DNA of 64,000 nucleotides. Source: an uncultured Pelagibacteraceae bacterium. Its GTDB lineage: Bacteria > Pseudomonadota > Alphaproteobacteria > Pelagibacterales > Pelagibacteraceae. The notes below the pieces were generated by a model that made no database searches, was not told the origin of the DNA, and saw only the letters and a list, made by a program, of their open reading frames with translations. Positions 36,463-45,161 of this stretch are shown in pieces (the first letter of the stretch is position 1; every line of letters starts with the position of its first letter). Location: the NCBI GenBank assembly GCA_902589395.1, contig CACIST010000001.1, forward strand, positions 186,001-250,000. Direction: 5' to 3'. The translations under genes and the position numbers were made by a program.

Positions 36463-36490
36463 GTGCTCTAGGTCATTAGACCTAGGGCAT
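36463..36490 (+). other. Intercistronic hairpin between TRAP binding protein and permease
   Basis: Stem GCTCTAGGTC (36465-36474) / GACCTAGGGC (36479-36488) with one T-G wobble, loop ATTA, extended by T-A and G-T pairs. It ends about 4 nt before the permease ATG, and its 3' arm contains the only Shine-Dalgarno-like AGGG (36484-36487). It could both protect the upstream mRNA and hide the permease ribosome-binding site. Confidence 0.75.
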
Positions 36491-36494
36491 TATT

Positions 36495-38480
36495 ATGTCT
36501 CAATTTAATATTTATCCTGATGAAGTTTCAAAACTTGAAGAAAAGTTTGAAATAAAAAGTAACGAAAGAAAATTAAAAAATTTTCTTAAATTATTGACGT
36601 TTATTGCATTAGTTACAATGTCAATTTACCATTTTTATGCTTCAGGATTTGGAACAATTAGAGATATACTTCATAGAGGTATTCATATTTCTTTTGTAGT
36701 TGGCTTAGTATTTCTATTTTATAATTGGAAAAATTTCCCTGATGACAAATTAAAAGGAAAAGTTCCAACAATAGATATAATTTTTTCAATTTTAGTTGTA
36801 ATAACTGCACTTTATTTACCTTTATTGCCTCCTGAAATATTAGCTAGCAGAGTAGGAAATCCATCAAGTACTGAAGTTATAATGGGGTCAATCCTTATAA
36901 TTTTGACCCTTGAAGCTGCAAGAAGATCTATTGGATACACACTACCATTGATATGCGTAATATTTATGATTTTTGCTCTATATGGTCCTATTTTCCCTGG
37001 AGCTTTAAAGCACGGTGGCAGCAGTTGGGCAGGGTTTGTAAATCACATTTATATAACTAACCAAGGAATTTATGGAATCGCTGTTGGCGTTATGGCTCAA
37101 TATGTTTTTTTATTTATTTTATTTGGTGTACTCGCGACACGAATAGGACTAGGACAATTATTTATTGATTTAGCAATGGTAATAGCTGGACGATATTCTG
37201 GAGGACCAGCAAAGGTAGCAATTTTTTCTTCAGCGTTTCTTGGGACTATATCTGGGTCTTCAATTGCAAATACAGTAACAACTGGATCTTTAACAATACC
37301 TGCAATGAAAAAAGTTGGATATCCTCCACATTTTTCTGGCGCCGTGGAAGCCACAGCGTCTACTGGTGGGCAAATAACTCCACCTATTTTAGGGGCTGCT
37401 GCATTTATTATGGTGGAATATTTAGAATTGCCTTTAAGGGATATTTTAGCGGCTGCATTAATTCCAGCACTGCTTCACTATTTTGGAATTTTCGTAATGG
37501 TTCATTTAGAGGCAAAAAAATTAGGACTTAGAGGCTTAAACGAAAGTGAGGTTCCTAAATTTATACAAATTATACAAGACAATTGGCTTGCAATAGTTCC
37601 ATTGTTTATCTTGGTATATTTAATTTTAATTGGTCGTACTCCAGATTATGCTGCAGTAAATGGAATAATTGCATGCATCGTTATTGGATTTATTAGAAAA
37701 AAAAATAGACTTACTTTTAACGACTTATTTGAGTGTCTTGCAAGAGGTGCAAAAAATACTTTAGCAGTTGGAGCCGCTGCAACGTCAATTGGGATTATAG
37801 TTGGTGTAGTTACACTAACAGGTGTTGGTTTTAGATTAGGTTATGTAGTAATTCAAACAGCTGGTGATATTGGAGGTTTCTTCTTAAACTTTTTACCTTT
37901 TAATTATTTTTCTTTAGCCGATCTAACATTATTTTTCTCACTAATATTAATTGCAATATCATGCATATTTATGGGTACAGGAGTACCAACTACTGCAACA
38001 TACATAATATTAGTTGCTGTTGCTGCGCCTGCTCTTGCTCAATTACAAATTGAGCCTATTGTCTCTCACTTTTTTGTGTTTTATTATGGTGTCTTAGCTG
38101 ACATAACACCGCCAGTTGCTCTTGCAGCATATGCTGCTGCTGGGATTGCAGGATCAAATCCATTTACCACGGGTAATACTGCATTTAGATTAGGAATTGC
38201 AAAAGCTCTTGTACCTTTTGTATTTGTTTATTCACCATCTCTACTACTGGTTGCCCAAGGATTTAATTTTTATGATTTTTTTGTAACTTTAATATCTGCA
38301 ATGATTGGAATTGGTTTGATTGGTATTGGATTTACAGGCTATCTATTTAAAAAAGTTTCTACATTTCAAAGATGGTATTTGGGAATTATTTCACTATTAT
38401 TTATTGCACCTGGCTTAAGTTCATCAATTATTGGTTTAGTTTTAGTGTTGCCAATATTTATTTTTCAATTAAGAAAATAA
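36495..38480 (+). CDS. TRAP transporter fused DctQ-DctM permease
   Basis: Membrane part of a TAXI-TRAP secondary transporter. The 661-residue protein starts with a cytoplasmic stretch and small-subunit-like helices (about 1-150), then the large DctM domain with motifs GSSIANTVTTGSLTIPAMKK, GGQITPPILGAAAF and GTGVPTTATYIILV, and DITPPVALAAYAAAGIAG. Such fused QM permeases are typical partners of TAXI binding proteins, encoded just upstream. Transport is driven by an ion gradient in the family. Confidence 0.95.
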   Translation: MSQFNIYPDEVSKLEEKFEIKSNERKLKNFLKLLTFIALVTMSIYHFYASGFGTIRDILHRGIHISFVVGLVFLFYNWKNFPDDKLKGKVPTIDIIFSILVVITALYLPLLPPEILASRVGNPSSTEVIMGSILIILTLEAARRSIGYTLPLICVIFMIFALYGPIFPGALKHGGSSWAGFVNHIYITNQGIYGIAVGVMAQYVFLFILFGVLATRIGLGQLFIDLAMVIAGRYSGGPAKVAIFSSAFLGTISGSSIANTVTTGSLTIPAMKKVGYPPHFSGAVEATASTGGQITPPILGAAAFIMVEYLELPLRDILAAALIPALLHYFGIFVMVHLEAKKLGLRGLNESEVPKFIQIIQDNWLAIVPLFILVYLILIGRTPDYAAVNGIIACIVIGFIRKKNRLTFNDLFECLARGAKNTLAVGAAATSIGIIVGVVTLTGVGFRLGYVVIQTAGDIGGFFLNFLPFNYFSLADLTLFFSLILIAISCIFMGTGVPTTATYIILVAVAAPALAQLQIEPIVSHFFVFYYGVLADITPPVALAAYAAAGIAGSNPFTTGNTAFRLGIAKALVPFVFVYSPSLLLVAQGFNFYDFFVTLISAMIGIGLIGIGFTGYLFKKVSTFQRWYLGIISLLFIAPGLSSSIIGLVLVLPIFIFQLRK

Positions 38481-38483
38481 AAC

Positions 38484-38909
38484 TTATCCACCTAGTCCAG
38501 CATTTGGAAGAGGTCTTCTTAAAATTTTCCAAATCCCAACCGCACTTGCAATTAATTTATTTTTACACTTGAGTTTGCAATTCATAAATACCATTGACTT
38601 TGTAACTTTTTGGATTTCTACTGTTCCCAATAATTCGTCTCCAATGTTCGAGGGAGCTATAAATTTTATATCTAATGAAATAGTTACACATGGTTTATTT
38701 TCACTTGCTCTATGACAAGCAGTACCTGCACCAGCATCAATGATTGTACAAATATAACCACCATGGGTTATCCCAGCTTTATTTAAATGTGTTTTTTTAA
38801 TCTTAGTTTTAAACTCAAATTTTTTCTTGTTAATAGATCTAAATAATAAACCACCATTATGCTTCATGTAGCTTGGTTTATTGCTTAATTGTTCAAATTT
38901 TTTTTTCAT
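38484..38909 (-). CDS. PaaI/hot-dog fold thioesterase
   Basis: Acyl-CoA thioesterase-like protein, 141 residues from the ATG at 38909. The hot-dog pattern is LNKAGITHGGYICTIIDAGAG, with the catalytic-type HGG and D, then PCVTISLDIKFIAPS. The ATG overlaps the stop of the 27-residue membrane peptide as TAATG; a TTG at 38954 in the same frame would add 15 residues inside that peptide gene. Substrate unknown. Confidence 0.82.
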   Translation of the reverse strand: MKKKFEQLSNKPSYMKHNGGLLFRSINKKKFEFKTKIKKTHLNKAGITHGGYICTIIDAGAGTACHRASENKPCVTISLDIKFIAPSNIGDELLGTVEIQKVTKSMVFMNCKLKCKNKLIASAVGIWKILRRPLPNAGLGG

Positions 38910-38992
38910 TAAAGGATTATTGTCATAATTAGTATAAATAATAAAACTAAACAAAAGAAATAAATTACAGATTTTTCAAGTGATATTTTCAT
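38909..38992 (-). CDS. 27-residue single-span membrane peptide
   Basis: ATG at 38992 to TAA at 38909-38911 gives 27 residues: MKISLEKS followed by a hydrophobic helix (VIYFFCLVLLFILIMTIIL). AAGGA lies 5 nt before the ATG at 38992. An in-frame ATG at 39004 would start 2 nt after the tRNA-Arg CCA and add MKGQ. Its stop is translationally coupled to the thioesterase start (TAATG). The Shine-Dalgarno, coupling and membrane pattern support it; function is unknown, and it could simply be a leader peptide controlling the thioesterase. Confidence 0.55.
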   Translation of the reverse strand: MKISLEKSVIYFFCLVLLFILIMTIIL

Positions 38993-39006
38993 TTGTCCTT
39001 TCATTT

Positions 39007-39083
39007 TGGTGCGCCTGCTAGGAGTTGAACCCAGAACCTCCTGGTCCGTAGCCAAGCGCTCTATCCAATTGAGCTACAGGCGC
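39007..39083 (-). tRNA. tRNA-Arg (anticodon ACG)
   Basis: A 77-nt cloverleaf on the minus strand: acceptor GCGCCTG with CAGGCGC, D arm GCTCAATTGGATAGAGC, anticodon loop CTACGGA with ACG, T arm containing GTTCAACTC, and encoded CCA. It reads CGN codons. It is followed on its own strand within a few bases by a small coding sequence. Confidence 0.96.
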
Positions 39084-39160
39084 AATTTGTACAGTTTTTA
39101 TACATAATTAATAATGTAAATTATTTTTTTAGCAAATATTGATATATATATATTACAAAA

Positions 39161-42100
39161 ATGAATCTAGACTTATTAGTTCCTGATATAGGAGACTTTG
39201 AAAACGTTGAAATAATCGAAGTACTCGTAAAAAAAGGGGACAAAATCAATAAAAATGACCCTGTTGTAACTTTAGAAAGTGATAAATCAAGTGTTGAAGT
39301 ACCGTCCAATTATGAAGGCACAATTGAAAATATAAATGTGAAAATTGGTGATAAAGTTTCTAAAGGTGATTTAATATTAACTCTATCTTCAGAAAATAAA
39401 GATGAACATGAGAAAATTAGTAAAACTTTAGACGAAAAAATTCCACCTTCAACAGAGAAATTGATAGAGGAAGCAGAAACTGCTTCAAAATCTGACACAA
39501 AAGTTGAAACAGAAGTTATAGAGCCAACACAAATCAAGCAAACAAGATTGATTAATGAAGTTAAAATGGTTAGAAGTAACGACGATATTGATCCTGTTGA
39601 AACTAAAGAGTGGTTAGACTCCTTAAGTGCAGTTTTGCAAAATGATGGTTCTGAAAGAGCTCATTTTTTAATTAAGCAATTAATTGATCAATCTTATAAA
39701 GCTGGATCTAAAATTCCTCATACTCAAACTACTCCTTACGTTAATACGATACCACCTGAAGAAGAAAAAAGATCACCTGGAGACCAAAACATAGAACGTA
39801 AGTTAAGATCATTAATTAGATGGAATGCTGCTGCAATGGTAGTAAGAGCAAATAAAAAATATCCCGAACTTGGTGGCCACATAGGGACATTTGCATCAGC
39901 TGCAACATTATATGATGTTGGGATGAATCATTTTTGGAGAGCAAAAAATAACAAATTTGGAGGTGATCTAGTATATTTTCAAGGTCATAGTGCACCAGGA
40001 ATGTACGCAAGAGCTTTTCTTGAGGGAAGATTAAATGAAAAGCAGTTAGATAGATTTAGACAAGAAGTACAAACTGGTGGACTTTCATCTTATCCTCATC
40101 CTTGGCTAATGCCAAATTTTTGGCAGTTTCCAACAGTTTCAATGGGTATTGGTCCAATGTTAGCAATATATCAAGCAAGATTTATGAAATACCTAATTAA
40201 TAGAGGGTTAATTAAAGATGAAGGAAGAAAAGTTTGGGCTTTTCTTGGAGATGGAGAAATGGATGAACCTGAGTCACTTGGGGCAATTGGTTTAGCGGCG
40301 CGTGAAAATTTAGATAATTTAATATTTGTTGTAAACTGCAACTTACAAAGATTAGACGGTCCAGTAAGAGGAAATGGAAAAATAATACAAGAATTAGAGG
40401 GTATTTTTAGAGGAGGTGGCTGGAACGTTTTAAAAGTTATTTGGGGATCTTATTGGGACTCACTTTTAGCAAATGATAAGACGGGACATTTAGTAAAAAT
40501 TATGAATGAGACCGTAGACGGTGAATATCAAGCATTTAAAGCAAGAAATGGACTGTATGTAAGAGAAAAGTTTTTTGGCAAATATCCTGAAACTACAGAA
40601 TTAGTCTCATCAATGTCAGATACTGATATTTGGAGGCTTAATAGAGGTGGACATGATCCTCATAAAGTTTATGCTGCATACGATAAAGCGGTCAATCATA
40701 AAGGAAGCCCCACAGTCATAATAGCCAAAACTATAAAAGGCTATGGTATGGGTAAAAGTGGTGAAAGTGTAAACACTACTCACCAACAAAAGAAATTGGA
40801 TGTTGACGATTTAATGTATTACAGGGATAGGTTTGATGTTCCTTTAACAGACTCACAAGTTAAAAATATTGAATATTTCAAGCCAGATGAAAATTCTGAA
40901 GAAATTAAATACCTAAAAAAAAGAAGATTGGAACTTGGTGGATTTATACCAGAGAGAACATCATATTCAAAACCGATTAAAGCACCAGTTAAAGATATTT
41001 TTGATTTTATGAAAAATTCTACTGGCGAAAAAGAAATGTCTACAACAATGGCACTGGTAAGAATGTTAACTAATCTTTTGAGAGACAAAAATGTTGCACC
41101 AAAATTGGTTCCAATTATTCCCGATGAAGCTAGAACATTTGGAATGGAGGGTTTCTTTCAAAAAATAGGTATTTATGCTCATGAAGGTCAAAAATATGAG
41201 CCAGAGGACTCAGCACAACTTTCATCTTATAGAGAAGAAAAAAGTGGTCAGGTATTAGAAGAAGGTATTACAGAAGCTGGTTCAATGTCTTCTTGGATAG
41301 CAGCTGGAACAGCATATACAAATCATGATATTGAAATGATACCAATTTATCTTTTCTATTCTATGTTTGGCTTTCAAAGAATTGGAGATTTTGCTTGGGC
41401 TGCAGGAGATAGTCAAGCGAGAGGCTTTTTAATTGGTGCGACTGCAGGAAGAACAACACTTGCAGGAGAAGGTCTTCAGCACCAAGATGGTCATAGTCAT
41501 TTGTTAGCATCAACAATTCCAAACTGCATTTCTTATGATCCAACATTCCATTATGAATTAGCTGTGATTTTTAGAGAAGGTTTAAGAAGGATGCATGAAA
41601 AAAATGAAAATATTTTTTATTATATTACAACAATGAACGAAAATTACTCTCACCCTGCAATGCCAGATGATTGTGAGGATGGAATTCTGAAGGGAATGTA
41701 TAAAATTAAAGAAACATCGGGCTCTAAAGAAGCAAAAATTCAATTATTAGGCTCTGGAACAATACTAAGAGAAATGATGGCAGCATCAGAAATCCTTAAA
41801 AAAGAATATCAGGTCGATAGTGAAGTTTGGAGTGTTACTAGTTTTAATGAGTTAAGAAAAAATGGAATGGAAGTTGAAAGATTTAACCTTCTAAATCCGG
41901 CAGAAACAAATAAAAAATCATATGTAGAGGAATGTTTAGGAAAACAACAAGGTCCTATCCTTACAGCCACTGACTATATGAGAATAAATGCTGATCAAAT
42001 AAGACCTTTTACAAAAAAGAGTTTTTATTCATTAGGTACTGATGGATATGGAAGAAGTGATACAAGAAAAAACTTAAGAAATTTTTTTGAAGTAGATAAA

Positions 42101-42226
42101 GAACACATAGTTGCTTATAGCCTTAGCGTCTTAGCCAATGAACAGCTTGTTGCATCAAAGTATGCTGAAGATGCATTCAAAAAGTATAAAATTGATAAAA
42201 ACAAACCCATGCCAACAAAAATGTAA
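39161..42226 (+). CDS. aceE: Pyruvate dehydrogenase E1 (homodimeric AceE type) with N-terminal lipoyl domain
   Basis: Thiamine-diphosphate-dependent decarboxylase of the pyruvate dehydrogenase complex, 1021 residues. Residues 1-80 are a lipoyl domain (VPDIGDFENVEIIEVLVKKG; lipoyl Lys K42 in ESDKSSVEVPS). A charged linker rich in E, K, S and T covers about 80-135. The AceE core starts near 139 (DDIDPVETKEWLDSL) and has the ThDP motif FLGDGEMDEPES...VVNCNLQ near 362. E. coli AceE has about 887 residues and no lipoyl domain; 1021 equals that core plus the extension. The E2 gene behind it has lost its lipoyl domain. Confidence 0.95.
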   Translation: MNLDLLVPDIGDFENVEIIEVLVKKGDKINKNDPVVTLESDKSSVEVPSNYEGTIENINVKIGDKVSKGDLILTLSSENKDEHEKISKTLDEKIPPSTEKLIEEAETASKSDTKVETEVIEPTQIKQTRLINEVKMVRSNDDIDPVETKEWLDSLSAVLQNDGSERAHFLIKQLIDQSYKAGSKIPHTQTTPYVNTIPPEEEKRSPGDQNIERKLRSLIRWNAAAMVVRANKKYPELGGHIGTFASAATLYDVGMNHFWRAKNNKFGGDLVYFQGHSAPGMYARAFLEGRLNEKQLDRFRQEVQTGGLSSYPHPWLMPNFWQFPTVSMGIGPMLAIYQARFMKYLINRGLIKDEGRKVWAFLGDGEMDEPESLGAIGLAARENLDNLIFVVNCNLQRLDGPVRGNGKIIQELEGIFRGGGWNVLKVIWGSYWDSLLANDKTGHLVKIMNETVDGEYQAFKARNGLYVREKFFGKYPETTELVSSMSDTDIWRLNRGGHDPHKVYAAYDKAVNHKGSPTVIIAKTIKGYGMGKSGESVNTTHQQKKLDVDDLMYYRDRFDVPLTDSQVKNIEYFKPDENSEEIKYLKKRRLELGGFIPERTSYSKPIKAPVKDIFDFMKNSTGEKEMSTTMALVRMLTNLLRDKNVAPKLVPIIPDEARTFGMEGFFQKIGIYAHEGQKYEPEDSAQLSSYREEKSGQVLEEGITEAGSMSSWIAAGTAYTNHDIEMIPIYLFYSMFGFQRIGDFAWAAGDSQARGFLIGATAGRTTLAGEGLQHQDGHSHLLASTIPNCISYDPTFHYELAVIFREGLRRMHEKNENIFYYITTMNENYSHPAMPDDCEDGILKGMYKIKETSGSKEAKIQLLGSGTILREMMAASEILKKEYQVDSEVWSVTSFNELRKNGMEVERFNLLNPAETNKKSYVEECLGKQQGPILTATDYMRINADQIRPFTKKSFYSLGTDGYGRSDTRKNLRNFFEVDKEHIVAYSLSVLANEQLVASKYAEDAFKKYKIDKNKPMPTKM

Positions 42227-43153
42227 ATGTCTGATCAATCAAATAAAATATCTGCAAGTCCAAAAGTTAGAAAATTTGCAAGAGAACTTGGAGTAGATAT
42301 AAATAATGTTAAGGGAACAGAGAGATCAGGTAGGGTTGTTGAAAAAGATTTAAAAGACTTTGTCTCATCTAGAATCAATAATCCCCAGAATAATAGTGAA
42401 AGACAAAAAGAAAAAATTATTAAAAGCGAATATCAACATTCAGATTTTGGGGAAGTTGAAATTAAAGATATTCCTAGGGTAAAAAAAATAGCAGCTCCAC
42501 ATCTTGTAAATTCGTGGACAAACATTCCACATGTAACTAACCATGATGAGGCTGATATTACAGAAATGGAAGAATTTAGAAGCTCAATAAAAGATAATTA
42601 TACAGGAGAAAGAATTAAAATTACTCCTCTTGCATTTATTATAAAAGCATTGGTACTTTCACTAAAAAAATTTCCATCATTTAATTCATCAATTGATGAT
42701 ATTGAAAATGGAAAGATTACTTTTAAAAAGTATTTTCATGTTGGTATCGCAGTTGATACTCAACATGGACTTATGGTTCCTAAAATTAGAGATGCTAATC
42801 AAAAAGATATTAATCAGTTAAGTGAGGAATTAAAAAAAGTAAGTGATGATTGTAGAAATTTAAAAATTGATAAAAAAGAATTCTTTGGAGGATCAATGAC
42901 TATCACAAGCTTAGGTGGCATAGGTGGTTCGTTTTTTACACCAATAATTAACTTTCCAGAAGTTGCTATACTTGGTGTTGGTAGAAGTTATAAAAAACAG
43001 GTATTTATTGATGGTAAATTTGTTCCAAGAACCATGCTTCCACTATCTCTATCATATGATCACAGAATTATAGATGGTGCTGAGGCTGCGAAGTTTAATA
43101 ACGAATTAAAAGATAATCTTGGGTCTAATTTTGCATATAACTTGAGTAAATGA
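42227..43153 (+). CDS. aceF: Dihydrolipoamide acetyltransferase E2 lacking a lipoyl domain
   Basis: Acetyl-transfer core of the pyruvate dehydrogenase complex, 308 residues. It begins directly with the peripheral-subunit-binding domain (ASPKVRKFARELGVDINNVKG, about 9-45), then a linker and the CAT-like acyltransferase domain (about 75-308) with H279 and D283 in DHRIIDGAEA. A normal E2 has one to three lipoyl domains in front; none is encoded here, and the ATG follows the aceE stop with no gap, so none is hidden. It overlaps the dioxygenase gene by 4 nt. Confidence 0.93.
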   Translation: MSDQSNKISASPKVRKFARELGVDINNVKGTERSGRVVEKDLKDFVSSRINNPQNNSERQKEKIIKSEYQHSDFGEVEIKDIPRVKKIAAPHLVNSWTNIPHVTNHDEADITEMEEFRSSIKDNYTGERIKITPLAFIIKALVLSLKKFPSFNSSIDDIENGKITFKKYFHVGIAVDTQHGLMVPKIRDANQKDINQLSEELKKVSDDCRNLKIDKKEFFGGSMTITSLGGIGGSFFTPIINFPEVAILGVGRSYKKQVFIDGKFVPRTMLPLSLSYDHRIIDGAEAAKFNNELKDNLGSNFAYNLSK

Positions 43154-44250
43154 TTACTAAAATTGAAATACTAGCAGATGATGTGCACGTACACTTTAAT
43201 GGAGAAAATTCTGAAATTTTTCCTAATATTTGGCTAAGAGATCATGCAAAAGATGAGCAAAATTGGGATAAAAGGTCTAGCCAAAGGAAAACATTTACAG
43301 CAGCATTAGATATAAATTTAAAAGTTAAAAAGGCAGAAATAATTGAAAATGGAAAATATTTGAGTGTCTCATGGCCTGATTTAGAAAAACCAGTTAAATA
43401 TTCATCTGAATTTCTAACTAATAATAAAATAAAAAAGAAAAAAGAAGTAAAATCTAATTTAAAAATTTGGAAAGCTAATGAAATAAAAGATGAAATTTTT
43501 TTAGATTATAATTCAATTTACTCAAATGAGGGATTTAGAAATTTTTTGAAAAATCTTCATGACTATGGATTTTCAGTAATTAAAAACTGTGAAACCAATT
43601 TAAAGTCTGTTGAAACAATTGCAAATAAAATTGGTTATGTAAGAAACTCTATATTTGGAGGATTATGGAATTTTGAGTCAGATGAAAATAAAGCTGACAG
43701 CGCATACACTCAAGAAGAACTCAGACCTCATACAGATTCAACATATAGTAATGACGCTCCAGGATTACAATTATTACTATGTTGCGAATATAATGCTAGA
43801 GGTGGTGAATCGATTATGGTGGATGGATTAAAAATAGCAGAAACAATAAAAAAAGAAAACCAGCCGATGTATGAATTAATGACAAAAATAAATGTTAAGG
43901 GAAATTATATCGGTGATGGTGTTTATCTTGAGGCTGAAAGACCAATATTTAAGTTAAATGAAAATAATGAAATAGTCCAAGTTAGTTTTAATAATTATGA
44001 TCGAGCACCATTTAGATTTGAAAAAGATTTGACATTAAAGTTTTATGAAGCGATAAAAAAATTTGATCTTATAGCTAACAATAAAGATTATCAGTGGCGA
44101 CATATACTTAAACCTGGGGAACTTCTAATATTTAATAATTGGCGAATACTTCATGGTAGAGGATCGTTTAATGGAGTTAGAAAAATGTCTGGATGTTATA
44201 TTAACAAAGAGGATTTTGACAGCTCTTGTAAGTTAAACGGAATAAATTAA
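43150..44250 (+). CDS. Gamma-butyrobetaine/trimethyllysine hydroxylase-like Fe(II)/2-oxoglutarate dioxygenase
   Basis: A 366-residue TauD-like oxygenase. The N-terminal domain (1-100; IFPNIWLRDHAKDEQ) matches the small domain of gamma-butyrobetaine hydroxylases, but the zinc-binding Cys cluster normally after WLRD is absent. The catalytic domain has the iron triad H194, D196 (RPHTDSTYS) and H335 (WRILHGRGSF). It is translationally coupled to aceF (ATGA). Carnitine synthesis is the known role of the family; given the operon, the substrate here may differ. Confidence 0.85.
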   Translation: MITKIEILADDVHVHFNGENSEIFPNIWLRDHAKDEQNWDKRSSQRKTFTAALDINLKVKKAEIIENGKYLSVSWPDLEKPVKYSSEFLTNNKIKKKKEVKSNLKIWKANEIKDEIFLDYNSIYSNEGFRNFLKNLHDYGFSVIKNCETNLKSVETIANKIGYVRNSIFGGLWNFESDENKADSAYTQEELRPHTDSTYSNDAPGLQLLLCCEYNARGGESIMVDGLKIAETIKKENQPMYELMTKINVKGNYIGDGVYLEAERPIFKLNENNEIVQVSFNNYDRAPFRFEKDLTLKFYEAIKKFDLIANNKDYQWRHILKPGELLIFNNWRILHGRGSFNGVRKMSGCYINKEDFDSSCKLNGIN

Positions 44251-44276
44251 TTAATAAAATTATCTAATTAAATATA

Positions 44277-45161
44277 ATGACAAAATCCCTTTCAATGGTC
44301 TGCGCACTAGTCACAACTTTTATTTGGGGAACAGCTTTCATCGCCCAAGACACTGGTATGGATAATATTGGTCCATTAACTTTTAATTCAGCAAGATTTA
44401 TTGTTGGCTTTTTTACAATATTACCACTTGCCTTATTATTTGAGAGGAAGAAAATTAAATTAGAAATACTTTCAAAATCAAAACTTTTTATAAAATATTT
44501 AGTTTTCATGGGAGTATCCCTGTTTTTGGGTACTTTTTTACAACAAGCTGCTCTCCAATTTACAAATATTGCAAATGCAGCTTTTTTTACAGTGTTTTAT
44601 GTACCAATAGTTCCAATTTTGTTATTTTTCATCTTCTCCAAAAAAGTTCATTGGAGTATATGGCCAGCAATTGGTCTTTGTGTTGTTGGAATATACCTTC
44701 TAAGTGATTTTTCTAACTCAGAAATTATGTTAGGTGATGGTCTAGTTATATTGTGCTCAGTATTTTGGGCTTTGCATATAATTTTTGCAGGTAAGTTCAT
44801 GGAAGAATTTAATATTCCAATGTTTTATGCTGCACTTCAAGCATTATTTGTTGCAACACTTTCATTAATCTTTTCTTATATTTTTGAAGAAATAAATATT
44901 TCAAAAATATTGATGGAAAGTAGTTCTATTCTTTACGCAGGAGCATTATCAGGTGGTATAGCCTTTACATTACAAATGTATGCACAAAAAAACATAGATG
45001 AGGCACCAGCAGCAATTATTTATTCTCTCGAAGGGGTATTTGCAGCTGTAGCAGGATGGATTATTCTCAATCAATTTTTAAGTACAAATAATATGATTGG
45101 TTGTTTATTAATATTGATTGCAGTAATTTCTTCTCAAATTTCACCTAGTACTAAAAATTAG
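44277..45161 (+). CDS. EamA/DMT family transporter
   Basis: Ten-helix drug/metabolite transporter of 294 residues with two EamA repeats. The first has FIWGTAFIAQDTGMDNIGPLTFNSARF, the second GALSGGIAFTLQMYAQK and SLEGVFAAVAGWIILNQ. The substrate is unknown; family members export amino acids or other metabolites. Its stop TAG overlaps the uppP stop on the other strand by 3 bp. Confidence 0.9.
   Translation: MTKSLSMVCALVTTFIWGTAFIAQDTGMDNIGPLTFNSARFIVGFFTILPLALLFERKKIKLEILSKSKLFIKYLVFMGVSLFLGTFLQQAALQFTNIANAAFFTVFYVPIVPILLFFIFSKKVHWSIWPAIGLCVVGIYLLSDFSNSEIMLGDGLVILCSVFWALHIIFAGKFMEEFNIPMFYAALQALFVATLSLIFSYIFEEINISKILMESSSILYAGALSGGIAFTLQMYAQKNIDEAPAAIIYSLEGVFAAVAGWIILNQFLSTNNMIGCLLILIAVISSQISPSTKN

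Noticed and set aside
38909-38954. TTG start extending the thioesterase by 15 residues
   Set aside because: The extension lies in the coupled peptide gene, and the ATG at 38909 overlaps its stop in a typical TAATG junction.
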